Assembly: GCA_013813605.1 (NCBI GenBank) | Contig: JACCRL010000123.1 | Span: forward strand, 1-16,345 | DNA from: Gemmatimonadaceae bacterium | Lineage (GTDB): Bacteria > Gemmatimonadota > Gemmatimonadetes > Gemmatimonadales > Gemmatimonadaceae | DNA length: 16,345 nt | Direction of reading: 5' to 3' | Part shown: positions 1-8,115 of the stretch, piece by piece | Position numbering within the stretch: the first letter of the stretch is position 1 | How the letters are laid out: every line of letters begins with the position of its first letter | Notes under the pieces: generated by a model | What the model was told of the DNA's origin: nothing | Databases searched by the model: none | The model's input: only the letters and a program-made list of their open reading frames with translations | Made by a program: the position numbers and the translations under genes

Positions 1-728
1 CGGCCGACCCAGATCGCGTTCCTGGTCAGCATGCGGTCGATCTCGTCGACCGTGTTCGGGAAGGTCTTGAGGAAGTAACGGAGGTCGTCCGTCCACCCTG
101 ACGGGATATCCGCCGCCATTCCGCCGACGCGCGTTGCCGTGGTGGTAAGGCGAGCGCCGACCCACTTCTCGATCATGCGGTAGATGCGCTCGCGCTGCTG
201 GAATGCCCACAGGAACGGCGTGAACGCGCCGATGTCGATGCACGTAGTGCCGAGCCAGACGAGGTGCGACATGATGCGCGACAACTCGGCCGCAATGACG
301 CGCAACACCGTGCACCGCGCCGTGATCTCGATGCCGAACAGGCGCTCGGCGCCGAGCGCGAAGGCGACGTTGTTGCCAATCGAGTTCAGGTAGTCTTCGC
401 GGTCCGTCCAGCAGATGATCTGGTTGTACTGGCGATACTCGCCGATTTTCTCGAAGCCGCAGTGCAGGTAGCCGAGGTGCGGGATGCAGCGCACGACGGT
501 CTCGCCGTCGAGCTCGAGCACGAGCCGCAGCACGCCGTGAGTCGCCGGGTGTTGGGGACCGATGTTGATGAGCATGTGCTCACCTTCCAGATCGGGCTCC
601 ATCCCCGGCGGCGGCTCGAGGGCGACGGCGCTGCCACCATCGTTGGTGACAAGCGGAACGCGCTGCGCGCGTCCCTGGGCATCCAGCCCCGTCGTCGAAA
701 GCTCGACTTCGACCGTGCGATTGGCCAC
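1..728 (-). CDS. nuoD: NADH-quinone oxidoreductase subunit D (NuoD, 49 kDa), C-terminus beyond the window
   Basis: This is the 49-kDa subunit of respiratory complex I. It sits in the peripheral arm and helps form the quinone pocket beside the NuoB cluster. The visible 242 residues include IGPQHPATHGVLRL, then GYLHCGFEK, ELSRIMSHLVWLG and RIGG-like RVGGMAADIP, all standard landmarks of the family. The usual HRGxEK motif reads HCGFEK here, close to the HTGFEK of Thermus Nqo4. I place the start at a GTG whose first base is the last base of the nuoC stop codon (TAGTG), which gives about 40 residues before IGPQHP. A shorter start at an ATG just before LINIGPQHP is also possible. The gene is a separate NuoD, not fused to NuoC. 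It runs off the left edge, so roughly the last 40% is not visible. Identity is firm; the start is less so. Confidence 0.95.
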   Translation of the reverse strand, partial: MANRTVEVELSTTGLDAQGRAQRVPLVTNDGGSAVALEPPPGMEPDLEGEHMLINIGPQHPATHGVLRLVLELDGETVVRCIPHLGYLHCGFEKIGEYRQYNQIICWTDREDYLNSIGNNVAFALGAERLFGIEITARCTVLRVIAAELSRIMSHLVWLGTTCIDIGAFTPFLWAFQQRERIYRMIEKWVGARLTTTATRVGGMAADIPSGWTDDLRYFLKTFPNTVDEIDRMLTRNAIWVG

Positions 729-1423
729 TACTCGCCCGTCCTCACGCCCTTGTCGAGACGCTTGCGCATGTCTTCGGGCAGGTCTTCAAACGCGTTTGCG
801 ATGGAAAGCTCTTCCATCGAGTACCGTGCTTCGGGGTTCTGCGCGAGCGCCTGCCGCAGCTGCTCGGACCGGCTGAAGCGGCCGCGAAGCGGAAAGTCCT
901 TGCGTAGCGGAAAGCCTTCCTTGTAAGACTCCCACATCAGGATCCGACGCAGGTCGGGATGGCCTTTGAAGCGGATGCCGAACATGTCGTAGCACTCGCG
1001 CTCGAGCCAGTCGGCGCCGCGGTAAATGTCATAGACGCTGTCGATCTCGAGCGGCTGCCCCTTCGGTATCTGCGCTTTCACGCGCAGGAATCGCCGGTAC
1101 GGGAGTGAGCGAAGATGCCAAACGACCTCGATCGGCATCTCCGCGTCGCGATACTCGACCGCGGTGACATCACTCAGGTAGTCGTACTGCTGGCTGGGAT
1201 CGTCGTGCAGCCACCGGATCACGGTGGATGCCGACGCCGGGTCGATGAAGACCACCGTCTCTCCCCAGATGACTTCGACACGCTTGACCGCGGCGGCAAA
1301 CTTGTCCTTCAGTGCCTGCGCCGATGCGTTGGCCTCGCCTCCACGGTGGGAAACGTTGTGCGGCGAAACTGGCTGCTCCGAGAATCGCTGAGAGCCGGCG
1401 GTCACTACCTGAAAAGGACTCAC
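728..1423 (-). CDS. nuoC: NADH-quinone oxidoreductase subunit C (NuoC, 30 kDa)
   Basis: This is the 30-kDa subunit of the complex I peripheral arm, 231 residues. The family signature is clear at residues 141-162 ([20 protein letters not shown], then ILM). It is followed by [12 protein letters not shown], the usual motif after the signature. The first 30 or so residues resemble nothing and are probably a variable tail. The start is a GTG that overlaps the nuoB stop as GTGA, the same 4-nt coupling seen at several other junctions here. No strong Shine-Dalgarno precedes it, so an internal start in the divergent N-terminus cannot be excluded. Unlike the fused NuoCD of enterobacteria, C and D are separate genes here. 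The gene lies third in nuoABCD. Confidence 0.95.
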   Translation of the reverse strand: MSPFQVVTAGSQRFSEQPVSPHNVSHRGGEANASAQALKDKFAAAVKRVEVIWGETVVFIDPASASTVIRWLHDDPSQQYDYLSDVTAVEYRDAEMPIEVVWHLRSLPYRRFLRVKAQIPKGQPLEIDSVYDIYRGADWLERECYDMFGIRFKGHPDLRRILMWESYKEGFPLRKDFPLRGRFSRSEQLRQALAQNPEARYSMEELSIANAFEDLPEDMRKRLDKGVRTGE

Positions 1424-2046
1424 AGGCCAGACCGCGTCTGGTGCACTGAATTGCCGAACGGCTCGCCGAGCTCATCGATGACCGATGGCGGGATGTAGAG
1501 CTGGCTGCGCGGATCGGGCTCCATCTCGTCGCGGGTGCCGACATCCGATGCGCGTTCGTTCATGACCTTCTCCTGCAGAAGGCGAATGCCGTACATCAGG
1601 CCTTCGGGGCGAGGCGGGCAGCCGGGCACGTAGACGTCAACCGGAATGATGGTGTCTATCCCCTGCACCACCGCGTAGTTGTCGAACATGCCTCCCGACG
1701 ATGCGCACGCTCCCATCGAGATGCACCACTTCGGCTGCGGCATCTGCTGCCAGATGCGCCGGATGATCGGCGCCAGCTTGAACGGAACGCGGCCGGCACA
1801 AATCAGCACATCGGCCTGGCGGGGAGAGAAGCTCATCCGCTCCATGCCGAATCGGGCGAGGTCAAAGTCACTCGCGGCAGTCGCCATGAACTCGATTGCG
1901 CAGCAGGCGGTGCCGAACGGCATCGGCCACAGAGAATTGGCCCGCGACCAGTTGACGAGGAAGTCGAGCCGCGTCGCGACCCACCCTTCCTGCGACTGAG
2001 CATCGTACTCGACGGTCCGGCCGTCCGGTTGCGCTGTCAGTCCCAT
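1420..2046 (-). CDS. nuoB: NADH-quinone oxidoreductase subunit B (NuoB, cluster N2 subunit)
   Basis: NuoB (208 residues) carries the terminal [4Fe-4S] cluster N2, which hands electrons to quinone. The expected ligands are present: the tandem Cys48-Cys49 in FGTACCAIE, Cys114 in MGACASSGG and Cys143 in [10 protein letters not shown]. The core (about residues 25-165) is standard. A hydrophilic tail of about 45 residues follows and looks lineage-specific. The ATG start is supported by a strong AAGGGAG ribosome-binding site 7 nt upstream. It lies inside the end of nuoA, with a 10-nt overlap. The stop overlaps the nuoC GTG as GTGA, so translation of A, B and C is probably coupled. Confidence 0.97.
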   Translation of the reverse strand: MGLTAQPDGRTVEYDAQSQEGWVATRLDFLVNWSRANSLWPMPFGTACCAIEFMATAASDFDLARFGMERMSFSPRQADVLICAGRVPFKLAPIIRRIWQQMPQPKWCISMGACASSGGMFDNYAVVQGIDTIIPVDVYVPGCPPRPEGLMYGIRLLQEKVMNERASDVGTRDEMEPDPRSQLYIPPSVIDELGEPFGNSVHQTRSGL

Positions 2047-2441
2047 TGCAATGCTCCCTTCTTCCAGACGTAAACGAACCCAACCAGAAGTATGACCATG
2101 AACACGAGCATCTCGCCGAGCCCGAAGAAGGAGATCTGCCCGGTGGGGCAGGCACCGTTGACGAGCGGCACGAAGCAGGACAGCTGCTTGTAGTAGACCG
2201 CCCAGGGGATCATGAACACCGTCTCGATGTCGAAGATGATGAACAGGATCGCGACGAGGTAGAACCGAACTGAAAACCGTTCCCGCGCATCTCCGAGCGG
2301 CGGCATGCCCGACTCATAGGCCTGCTGCTTGACCGCCGAGGGCCGGGAACGCATGGTGAGCGCCGAGATCGCAACGATCAGCAGGGCGTTCATCACAACG
2401 AAACCAAGCAGCATCAGGACCGGGAAATACGCGCGCGCCAT
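2037..2441 (-). CDS. nuoA: NADH-quinone oxidoreductase subunit A (NuoA)
   Basis: This is a small membrane subunit of complex I, 134 residues, near the junction of the peripheral and membrane arms. Three hydrophobic helices are visible, at about residues 7-29, 58-81 and 105-126. The segment [22 protein letters not shown] (about 60-81) holds the family hallmark FDxE. The preceding [20 protein letters not shown] is a variant of the usual ExG loop; the loop cysteine common in NuoA is replaced by serine. The ATG start has only a weak ribosome-binding site. The gene opens the nuo operon and is divergent from dcd. A promoter-like pair and a palindrome lie just upstream. Confidence 0.95.
   Translation of the reverse strand: MARAYFPVLMLLGFVVMNALLIVAISALTMRSRPSAVKQQAYESGMPPLGDARERFSVRFYLVAILFIIFDIETVFMIPWAVYYKQLSCFVPLVNGACPTGQISFFGLGEMLVFMVILLVGFVYVWKKGALQWD
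2054..2060 (-). promoter_or_regulatory. Ribosome-binding site of nuoB
   Basis: AAGGGAG on the minus strand lies 7 nt before the nuoB ATG. It sits inside the last codons of nuoA and fixes the nuoB start even though the two genes overlap. Confidence 0.7.
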
Positions 2442-2454
2442 TGGGTTCCGGACT

Positions 2455-2470
2455 TGTGAAAAATTTCACT
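2455..2470. promoter_or_regulatory. CRP/FNR-like palindrome TGTGA-N6-TCACT before nuoA
   Basis: The plus strand reads TGTGA, six bases (AAAATT), then TCACT. This matches 9 of the 10 specified bases of the CRP-type consensus TGTGA-N6-TCACA. The inner GTGAAA/TTTCAC halves are perfectly complementary. The site is 14 bp from the nuoA ATG and lies downstream of the proposed -10, a position that would suit repression of nuo. It is also upstream of dcd. Binding by a CRP/FNR-family regulator is inferred from sequence only. Confidence 0.4.
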
Positions 2471-2486
2471 AGCGGGATTTACGGGG

Positions 2487-2515
2487 AATTTACCGTTGGC
2501 ACAGTGCTAATTCAA
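2487..2515 (-). promoter_or_regulatory. Candidate sigma70-type promoter for nuoABCD
   Basis: On the minus strand TTGAAT (-35) and TAAATT (-10) are separated by exactly 17 bp, each matching 4 of 6 consensus bases. They lie in an AT-rich island in otherwise GC-rich DNA. Transcription would begin near position 2480, giving a leader of about 40 nt before the nuoA ATG. The CRP-like palindrome lies inside that leader. Confidence 0.45.
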
Positions 2516-2616
2516 CGGCTCGCGATTGGTGGCAACTGACAGTCGGGCTTCGTACATTGCGGCTGTCGGCCCCGACCGTCCCACCTTCCGTGAATTCCTT
2601 TCCCCCAACAACGCAA

Positions 2617-3171
2617 ATGTCAATTCAGGCGGATCGCTGGATCACCCGCATGGCCAGAGAACACGGGATGATCGAGCCCTTCGAGAGCAGCCAGGTGAGA
2701 GACGGCGTCATTTCATACGGCGTGAGCTCCTACGGGTACGACATGAGAGTCGCGCCGGAATTCAAGATCTTTACCAACGTGCTGAATTCGATGGTCGACC
2801 CCAAGAACTTCGACCCGAAGTCGTTCGTCGAATTCGAGGGCGATGTCTGCATCGTTCCGCCGAACTCCTTCGCCCTCGGCCGCTCGGTCGAGTACTTCCG
2901 CATCCCGCGCAACGTCGTGACGATAACCGTCGGCAAGTCCACCTACGCCCGGTGCGGAATCATTACCAACGTCACGCCGTTCGAGCCGGAATGGGAGGGT
3001 TTCGTGACGCTGGAGATTTCCAACACCACGCCGCTGCCGGCGAAGATCTACGCCAACGAGGGAATCGCGCAGGTTCTCTTTTTCAAGGGCGACGAAGAGC
3101 CGGAGGTCTCGTACAAGGACAAGAAGGGGAAATACCAGGGCCAGCAGGGGGTCACGCTACCGCGGCTGTAG
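2617..3171 (+). CDS. dcd: dCTP deaminase
   Basis: The enzyme deaminates dCTP to dUTP, supplying dUMP for thymidylate synthesis. The 184 residues fit the shorter bacterial dCTP deaminase type (E. coli has 193). Visible active-site elements match the E. coli residues Ser111, Arg115 and Glu138: Ser108 and Arg112 in GKSTYARCG, and Glu133 in [10 protein letters not shown]. The C-terminal [11 protein letters not shown] segment, which closes over the nucleotide, is intact. I chose the ATG giving MSIQADRWI because family members start this way. A TTG 60 nt upstream is in frame but adds residues unlike the family. No Shine-Dalgarno is visible before the ATG. A weak promoter-like pair, TGGCAA (2530-2535) and TACATT (2553-2558) with a 17-bp spacer, lies upstream. 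This is one of two plus-strand genes and is divergent from nuoA. I cannot tell whether it also has dUTPase activity, as some homologues do. Confidence 0.95.
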   Translation: MSIQADRWITRMAREHGMIEPFESSQVRDGVISYGVSSYGYDMRVAPEFKIFTNVLNSMVDPKNFDPKSFVEFEGDVCIVPPNSFALGRSVEYFRIPRNVVTITVGKSTYARCGIITNVTPFEPEWEGFVTLEISNTTPLPAKIYANEGIAQVLFFKGDEEPEVSYKDKKGKYQGQQGVTLPRL

Positions 3172-3232
3172 GAGCATGGCCCCGGGATTGCCGGACGAAA
3201 GCCCGTAAACATCGAGAGAGGAATCGCAACAG

Positions 3233-3511
3233 ATGCAGAATCGCGACGGACATCAGAAGGGACCGCAGGACCACGCCGAGGGTCAGCACGGCGCGAAGAC
3301 GCGAAACAAGATCCTGGAGCAGCTCCACTCGCGTAACGGCGCGGCAGCAAAGCAGAACGGGAATGGCAACGGCTCAGCCGCCGACCATCAGGGCGCGCAC
3401 CGGCTCGTCGAGGAGCGGAAGCAGCACGACGCCGCCGAAAAACGAAGCGAGAAAACCCGCCTCAGCCGGGATATCGAGCGCGGGCACAGCAGCCCGCCCC
3501 GAGTTCCCTAG
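3233..3511 (+). CDS. Hypothetical hydrophilic protein, 92 residues
   Basis: I do not recognise this protein. It is very rich in Q, N, H, K, R, E and G and has no hydrophobic stretch. It contains a low-complexity NGNGNG run (about residues 42-47) between two charged segments that could be helical, about 22-35 (KTRNKILEQLHSR) and 56-84 (HRLVEERKQHDAAEKRSEKT onward). The two flanks look like helix-forming arms on a disordered linker. GAGAGAGGAA lies upstream, its AGAGG core 11 nt before the ATG, a weak to moderate ribosome-binding site. The gene follows dcd by 61 nt with no visible terminator, so it is probably co-transcribed. Its stop overlaps the stop of the opposite-strand membrane-protein gene. 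It may be a lineage-specific soluble or nucleic-acid-associated protein; function unknown. A chance reading frame in GC-rich DNA remains possible, although the composition is unlike random shadow frames. Confidence 0.55.
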   Translation: MQNRDGHQKGPQDHAEGQHGAKTRNKILEQLHSRNGAAAKQNGNGNGSAADHQGAHRLVEERKQHDAAEKRSEKTRLSRDIERGHSSPPRVP

Positions 3512-3759
3512 CGCAGCATTCCGGCGGCGTATGCGAGCAGTATTCCCAGCGCTACAATAACCGCCAGCCACACGACCCTGCTCCCGCCACCGCGTTTTTG
3601 GGGAGTGGGCATCGCTGCGTCGAACGGCGTTCCTGGTGTGGCGCCCCGCCCCGCAATGTCGGGCGTGTCATTAACCGCGTCCGCACCGCCGAATGCCGCC
3701 TCGGTGCCGCGCCGGCCAGCCGCTTCAGGGACGGGTGGGTCATTTCTCGGTGTATCCAT
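3508..3759 (-). CDS. Small predicted tail-anchored membrane protein, 83 residues, function unknown
   Basis: I do not recognise this protein. The first 55 or so residues are Pro/Gly/Ala/Asp-rich and probably unstructured. A short basic stretch (KRGGGSR, about 55-61) leads into one strong hydrophobic helix at residues 62-82 (VVWLAVIVALGILLAYAAGM). The protein ends just after the helix, so it would be anchored by its C-terminus with the N-terminal part in the cytoplasm. An excellent ribosome-binding site, AAGGGAG, lies 5 nt before the ATG, which argues strongly for a real gene. It lies 61 nt behind sdhB in the mdh-sdhCAB direction and ends tail to tail with the 92-residue plus-strand gene. The context suggests, without proving, an accessory role near succinate dehydrogenase or the membrane. 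Confidence 0.75.
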   Translation of the reverse strand: MDTPRNDPPVPEAAGRRGTEAAFGGADAVNDTPDIAGRGATPGTPFDAAMPTPQKRGGGSRVVWLAVIVALGILLAYAAGMLR

Positions 3760-3764
3760 CAGTG

Positions 3765-3771
3765 CTCCCTT
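3765..3771 (-). promoter_or_regulatory. Ribosome-binding site of the small membrane protein gene
   Basis: AAGGGAG lies 5 nt before the ATG at 3759 on the minus strand. It is one of the best Shine-Dalgarno matches in the window and the main reason to accept the short downstream gene as real. Confidence 0.7.
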
Positions 3772-3820
3772 TGAGTCAGTTGTAAGGACGCGAGAGCGGA
3801 GTGCACCAAACAGGCCAGCG

Positions 3821-4573
3821 TTACTCGCGGCCGCCCGTAACGCTGGCGCGAAGGAAATCCCGGTTCATTCTCGTGATCGTGTCGATGCTGATCTCCTTCG
3901 GACATGCTTCCTGGCACTCGCCATGGAGGGTGCAGCTGCCGAACCCCTCGAGGTCCATCCGCCCGACCATGCTCAACGCCCGCCGGTAGCGCTCGGGCTG
4001 ACCCTGCGGCAGAAGCCCGAGGTGCGTGATCTTCGCCGCGGTAAAGAGTGAGGCCGATGCGTTCGGACAGGCCGCCGCACACGCTCCGCAACCAATGCAG
4101 GCCGCCGAGTCCATCGCGTCGTCAACGTTTTCCTTCGGGACGAGGATGGCGTTGGCATCCTGCGAACCCCCCGTCGCCGCGGTGATGAAACCGCCCGCCT
4201 GAATGATCCTGTCGAGGGAAGAGCGGTCGACGGCCAGATCGCGAATGACCGGAAAGGCGCGCGCGCGCCACGGCTCGATGTAGATCGCCGCGCCATCGCT
4301 GAAGCTGCGCATATGGAGCTGGCAGGTGGCAGTGCCCTTCTCGGGGCCATGGGCGATGCCGTTGATCATAAGACCGCACGCTCCGCAGATTCCCTCCCGG
4401 CAATCGTGGTCGAACGCGATCGGCGTTTCTCCCTCTGCGGTGAGTCGTTCGTTAACGACATCGAGCATCTCCAGGAACGACATGTCGGGACTGATATCGT
4501 TCGCCTCGTACCTGACCATTTTGCCCGGCGCATCGGGGCCCGCCTGCCGCCAGACGTGCAGCGTGAGGTTCAT
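3821..4573 (-). CDS. sdhB: Succinate dehydrogenase iron-sulfur subunit (SdhB)
   Basis: SdhB passes electrons from the flavin subunit to quinone through three iron-sulfur centres. In the 250-residue protein the [2Fe-2S] ligands are Cys58, Cys63, Cys66 and Cys84 ([11 protein letters not shown] and ATCQLH). The [4Fe-4S]/[3Fe-4S] ligands are Cys159, Cys162, Cys165 and Cys169 ([12 protein letters not shown]) plus Cys214, Cys220 and Cys224 ([14 protein letters not shown]). All expected cysteines are present. I chose the ATG that overlaps the sdhA stop by one base (TGATG), with GGAG 9 nt upstream; a GTG one codon earlier is less likely. Sequence style matches the non-classical subunit that partners a single five-helix cytochrome b. 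Last of sdhCAB, it is followed after 61 nt by a small membrane protein gene. Confidence 0.96.
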   Translation of the reverse strand: MNLTLHVWRQAGPDAPGKMVRYEANDISPDMSFLEMLDVVNERLTAEGETPIAFDHDCREGICGACGLMINGIAHGPEKGTATCQLHMRSFSDGAAIYIEPWRARAFPVIRDLAVDRSSLDRIIQAGGFITAATGGSQDANAILVPKENVDDAMDSAACIGCGACAAACPNASASLFTAAKITHLGLLPQGQPERYRRALSMVGRMDLEGFGSCTLHGECQEACPKEISIDTITRMNRDFLRASVTGGRE

Positions 4574-6492
4574 CACTTGTAGCTCCGCTGCGACAGCTTC
4601 ACGTTCTCAAAGAGCAGTGGCTCCCTGTTGAGAACGGGGGCCTTCCCCTCTCCGGCGAACTCCCACGCCGCAGCGTAGGTGAAGTTGGCATCGTCGCGGA
4701 GAGCTTCGCCCTCCGGTGTCTGGCTTTCCTCGCGAAAGTGGCCACCGCAGGACTCGGTGCGATGCAGCGCGTCGATACACATGAGCTCGGCCAGCTCCAT
4801 GAAATCGGCGACGCGACCCGCCCGCTCCAGCGCCTGGTTGAGCTCCGCCGCGCTGCCCGGGACGTTCACATCGCGCCAGAACTCGGCGCGCAGCTGCGGA
4901 ATCTTCTCGAGCGCGAGCCTGAGTCCGGCCTCGTTGCGCGACATACCGCAGTAGTCCCACACCACCTTCCCCAGCTCGCGGTGAAAGGACGCGACAGTGC
5001 GCTTGCCATTAATGGAGAGAAACCTGTTCGTGCGCTCATCGACTGCTGTCCGAGCCTCGCGAAAGGCGGGGTGAGAATCATCAACCTTGTCGAGCTTGTT
5101 CGACGCCAGGTAATGCCCAAGCGTGTTGGGGAGGATGAAGTATCCATCGGCGAGACCCTGCATCAGCGCGCTCGCGCCGAGGCGGTAGGCGCCGTGGTCC
5201 GAGAAGTTCGCTTCACCTATGACGTGAAGGCCATCGACGTTGCTCATGAGGTTGTAGTCGACCCAGAGCCCGCCCATCGTGTAGTGGACGGCCGGATAGA
5301 TGCGCATCGGAACCTGGTATGGGTTCTCGTCGGTGATGCGCTGGTACATCTCGAAGAGGTTGCCGTACCTCTCGCGGATCACGTCGGCGCCGAGGCGCTT
5401 GATCGCGTCGCTGAAATCGAGGTAGACGCCAAGGCCCGACTCGCCGACTCCCCTGCCCTCGTCACAGACTTCCTTCGCATTACGCGACGCGATGTCACGC
5501 GGCGCGAGATTGCCGAAGCTCGGATACTTCCGCTCGAGGAAGTAATCACGATCGGTTTCAGGGATGTCGGCAGCGGCACGCTTGTCGCCCGCCTTGATCG
5601 GCACCCAGACCCTGCCATCGTTGCGCAACGATTCGCTCATCAGCGTGAGCTTCGACTGATACTCACCGCTCACAGGGATGCAGGTGGGGTGGATTTGCGT
5701 GAAGCACGGATTGGCGAACGCCGCCCCTCGCTTGTACGCCCGCCAGATCGCCGTCGCATTGGTGCCCTGAGCGTTGGTCGAGAGAAAGAACACGTTCCCG
5801 TATCCGCCGGTACCGAGCACGACGGCGTCGGCTACGTGAGACTCGATCGCGCCGGTAACGAGGTCCCGGGTGATGATGCCGCGTGCCCTGCCGTCGATGA
5901 CGACAAGATCGAGCATCTCGGTGCGCGGGAACATCTTCACGCCGCCGCGCGCGACCTGGCGTTCCAGCGCCTGATAGGCGCCGAGCAGCAGCTGCTGCCC
6001 CGTCTGGCCACGTGCGTAAAAGGTGCGCGATACCTGCGCCCCACCGAAGGAGCGATTGGCGAGAAGCCCGCCATATTCCCTCGCGAACGGAACGCCCTGC
6101 GCAACGCATTGGTCGATGATGTTGACGCTGAGCTGAGCGAGCCGGTAGACGTTCCCCTCGCGGGCGCGGAAGTCACCGCCCTTGATCGTGTCGTAGAACA
6201 GCCGGTAGATGCTGTCGCCGTCGTTCTGGTAGTTCTTGGCGGCGTTGATTCCGCCCTGGGCGGCAATGCTGTGCGCGCGGCGGGGGGAATCCTGGAAGCA
6301 GAAGCACTTGACGTCGTAACCGAGCTCGCTGAGCGTCGCCGCCGCCGCGCCGCCCGCGAGGCCCGAGCCAACGATGATGATGCTGTATTTTCGCTTGTTG
6401 GCGGGGTTCACGAGCTTCATCTCGAAGCGGTGCTTGTCCCACTTCTGCGCCAGCGCGCCCGTCGGCATCTTCGCGTCGAGTTTGACCGTCAT
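4573..6492 (-). CDS. sdhA: Succinate dehydrogenase flavoprotein subunit (SdhA)
   Basis: SdhA oxidises succinate to fumarate on a covalently bound FAD. The 639-residue protein has the dinucleotide-binding GSGLAGG (42-48). In [11 protein letters not shown], His74 is in the place of the histidine that links FAD. Substrate-site motifs follow: QIHPT (267-271), PRDIASR (331-337, with the catalytic Arg), and AVHYTMGG (401-408). [18 protein letters not shown] (426-443) is the FAD-domain closing motif, and [10 protein letters not shown] (581-590) lies in the C-terminal domain. The ATG start overlaps the sdhC stop as ATGA. The frame stays open upstream by about 110 codons, but those lie inside sdhC and are not credible. 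SdhA homologues with a single five-helix anchor include both succinate dehydrogenases and fumarate reductases. The mdh context favours the oxidative direction. Confidence 0.97.
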   Translation of the reverse strand: MTVKLDAKMPTGALAQKWDKHRFEMKLVNPANKRKYSIIIVGSGLAGGAAAATLSELGYDVKCFCFQDSPRRAHSIAAQGGINAAKNYQNDGDSIYRLFYDTIKGGDFRAREGNVYRLAQLSVNIIDQCVAQGVPFAREYGGLLANRSFGGAQVSRTFYARGQTGQQLLLGAYQALERQVARGGVKMFPRTEMLDLVVIDGRARGIITRDLVTGAIESHVADAVVLGTGGYGNVFFLSTNAQGTNATAIWRAYKRGAAFANPCFTQIHPTCIPVSGEYQSKLTLMSESLRNDGRVWVPIKAGDKRAAADIPETDRDYFLERKYPSFGNLAPRDIASRNAKEVCDEGRGVGESGLGVYLDFSDAIKRLGADVIRERYGNLFEMYQRITDENPYQVPMRIYPAVHYTMGGLWVDYNLMSNVDGLHVIGEANFSDHGAYRLGASALMQGLADGYFILPNTLGHYLASNKLDKVDDSHPAFREARTAVDERTNRFLSINGKRTVASFHRELGKVVWDYCGMSRNEAGLRLALEKIPQLRAEFWRDVNVPGSAAELNQALERAGRVADFMELAELMCIDALHRTESCGGHFREESQTPEGEALRDDANFTYAAAWEFAGEGKAPVLNREPLLFENVKLSQRSYK

Positions 6493-7151
6493 CCGATCAG
6501 TCCGGCGAAGATGGCAACCGGTATCGCGGTGAAGGCGAGCCAGAGAAAGAGTGCGAGCCCAAGAGACACCTTCTTCTTCAGCGGATCCGCCGAGACCGGA
6601 CTGACGCCGATCGACCGAACCGAGCTCCACGCGCCGTGGAAGAGGTGGAAACCGAGCGCCGCCATCGATGTGACGTAGAAGAACGCCACCCACCAGATGC
6701 GAAAGCTCGTCACCATGTTCGCATAGACGTCGGTCGTGCTGAACGAACCGGCAGGCCGCACAGTGCCGGTGGTGAAATGCAGGATGTGAAGGACTATGAA
6801 GACAAGGAGGAGAGCGCCACCCCACCGCATCGTGCGCGAGGCAAAGGTGGCCGCCTGGTGTTCCTGCTTAGCGTAGCCAACCGGGCGTGCCGCGCGGCTC
6901 TGCCTCGTCACCTGCACGGCGGCGATCACATGCAGAACCAGGGCAACCACAAGCACTGCCCGAACAATCCACAGCAGTTCGCCGGTGCTCTTGAGGAAAT
7001 GGGAGTAGGAGTTGAGCGCCTCCGGGCCGCGGAATACGAGCAGGTTACCAGCGGCGTGGCCGACGACGAAGCCGACCCAGATCAGACCGGTGACACCCAT
7101 CACGATTTTCTTCCCCACCAGCGAGCGGTAGAACCCGCGGCCTGTTGCCAT
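6489..7151 (-). CDS. sdhC: Succinate dehydrogenase cytochrome b558 subunit (SdhC, type B five-helix anchor)
   Basis: This is the membrane anchor and di-haem cytochrome b of a type B succinate:quinone oxidoreductase, in which one five-helix subunit replaces SdhC plus SdhD. Five hydrophobic helices lie at about residues 15-37, 58-81, 111-128, 150-172 and 195-217. Histidines at 32, 74, 122 (or 125) and 169 (or 172) fall in the first four helices, as the axial haem ligands do in Bacillus SdhC. The opening [19 protein letters not shown] is typical of the b558 family. The ATG lies 4 nt after the mdh stop. The purine run AGAAGG abuts the ATG with no spacing, so initiation probably depends on translation of mdh. 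No second anchor gene follows; the stop overlaps the sdhA start. Confidence 0.95.
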   Translation of the reverse strand: MATGRGFYRSLVGKKIVMGVTGLIWVGFVVGHAAGNLLVFRGPEALNSYSHFLKSTGELLWIVRAVLVVALVLHVIAAVQVTRQSRAARPVGYAKQEHQAATFASRTMRWGGALLLVFIVLHILHFTTGTVRPAGSFSTTDVYANMVTSFRIWWVAFFYVTSMAALGFHLFHGAWSSVRSIGVSPVSADPLKKKVSLGLALFLWLAFTAIPVAIFAGLIG

Positions 7152-7155
7152 CCTT

Positions 7156-8085
7156 CTAGAGCTTTACCGCTGCCATCGGCTCGCGTACCGCGTCGGCGCT
7201 CTTGGTGAGGGCCTCTCGCTCTCCATTCGTCAGCTCGACCTCGATGATCTGCTCGAGACCGCGGCGCCCAAGCTTGCAGGGCACGCCGAGGAACAGTCCG
7301 TTCATGCCGTACTCGCCGGTGAGCCACGCGGCGCACGGGAGGATCCGGCGCTGGTCATGAACGATCGCCTCACACATCTGCACCGCCGCCGCCGACGGCG
7401 CGTAGTAGGCAGAACCGGTCTTGAGGAACTTCACGATCTCGGCGCCGCCGGTGCGCGTGCGATCAACGATTGCGTCGAGCTTCTCCTTCGACAGCAGCTG
7501 AGTGATCGGAATGCCACTTACCGACGTGTACGAGATGAGCGGCACCATCGTGTCGCCGTGGCCGCCGAGCACCATCGCCTGAATGTCTCTCACGGAGACG
7601 TCGAGCGCCTCAGCGAGGAACGCGCGGTAGCGCGCAGTGTCGAGAACACCCGCCATGCCCAGCACGCGCTCGCGCGGGAAACCCGTCACCTTCATGGCGA
7701 CGTACGACATCACGTCGAGCGGGTTCGAGACGACGATGAGAATGGCGTTCGGCGAGGTGGACTTGATCTGCTCCGACACCTGCTTTACGATCCCGGCGTT
7801 GGTATTGAGCAGGTCGTCGCGCGACATCCCGGGCTTCCGCGCGATGCCGGCGGTGATCACGATGATGTCCGAATCCTTTGTCTCATCGTAGCCATTGGTG
7901 CCGATGACCCGTGAGTCGAACCCTTCAATGGGCGCGGATTGCCACTGGTCGAGCGCCTTCCCCTGGGGAATGCCCTCCTGGATGTCCACCAGCACGACCG
8001 TGCGGGCCAGCTCCTTCTCGGCGATGCGCTGGGCGGCGGTGGCACCGACGTTTCCGGCACCGACGACCGTAATCTTGTTGACCAT
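7156..8085 (-). CDS. mdh: Malate dehydrogenase (LDH-like, NAD-dependent)
   Basis: The enzyme oxidises malate to oxaloacetate with NAD in the TCA cycle. The 309 residues fit the LDH-like tetrameric type. Visible features are the Rossmann motif VGAGNVGA (8-15) and Asp34, at the end of the second strand and selecting [11 protein letters not shown] (82-89) gives Arg83 and Arg89; arginine rather than glutamine here marks malate over lactate specificity. Also present are Asn121, Arg152 and the catalytic pair Asp149 and His176 (GGHGDTM). The gene probably opens an mdh-sdhCAB operon: sdhC starts 4 nt after its stop. The start has no clear Shine-Dalgarno. The 85-bp gap before it holds a perfect 7-bp inverted repeat and a weak promoter candidate. 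Confidence 0.96.
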   Translation of the reverse strand: MVNKITVVGAGNVGATAAQRIAEKELARTVVLVDIQEGIPQGKALDQWQSAPIEGFDSRVIGTNGYDETKDSDIIVITAGIARKPGMSRDDLLNTNAGIVKQVSEQIKSTSPNAILIVVSNPLDVMSYVAMKVTGFPRERVLGMAGVLDTARYRAFLAEALDVSVRDIQAMVLGGHGDTMVPLISYTSVSGIPITQLLSKEKLDAIVDRTRTGGAEIVKFLKTGSAYYAPSAAAVQMCEAIVHDQRRILPCAAWLTGEYGMNGLFLGVPCKLGRRGLEQIIEVELTNGEREALTKSADAVREPMAAVKL

Positions 8086-8115
8086 TATTCGATTCGAATT
8101 GGAGAGGCGTTCAGT

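Noticed and set aside
3481..3496. Short CGGGC/GCCCG stem near the end of the 92-residue gene
   Set aside because: Only 5 bp long, inside coding sequence and without a T-run, so no support for a terminator.
2526..3560. 344-codon plus-strand frame spanning dcd
   Set aside because: It is a shifted frame over dcd and the 92-residue gene; dcd in the other frame has all family motifs and this product is Arg-rich without domains.
4738..6678. Very long plus-strand open frame (646 codons) opposite sdhA and sdhC
   Set aside because: It is antisense to well-conserved genes, its product is a low-complexity Arg/Ala/Val/Asp-rich mixture with no recognisable motif, and long antisense frames are expected in GC-rich coding DNA.
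6493..6825. Upstream extension of the sdhA frame by about 110 codons
   Set aside because: It lies wholly inside sdhC in another frame and resembles nothing; the ATG at 6492 with the ATGA overlap gives the normal length.
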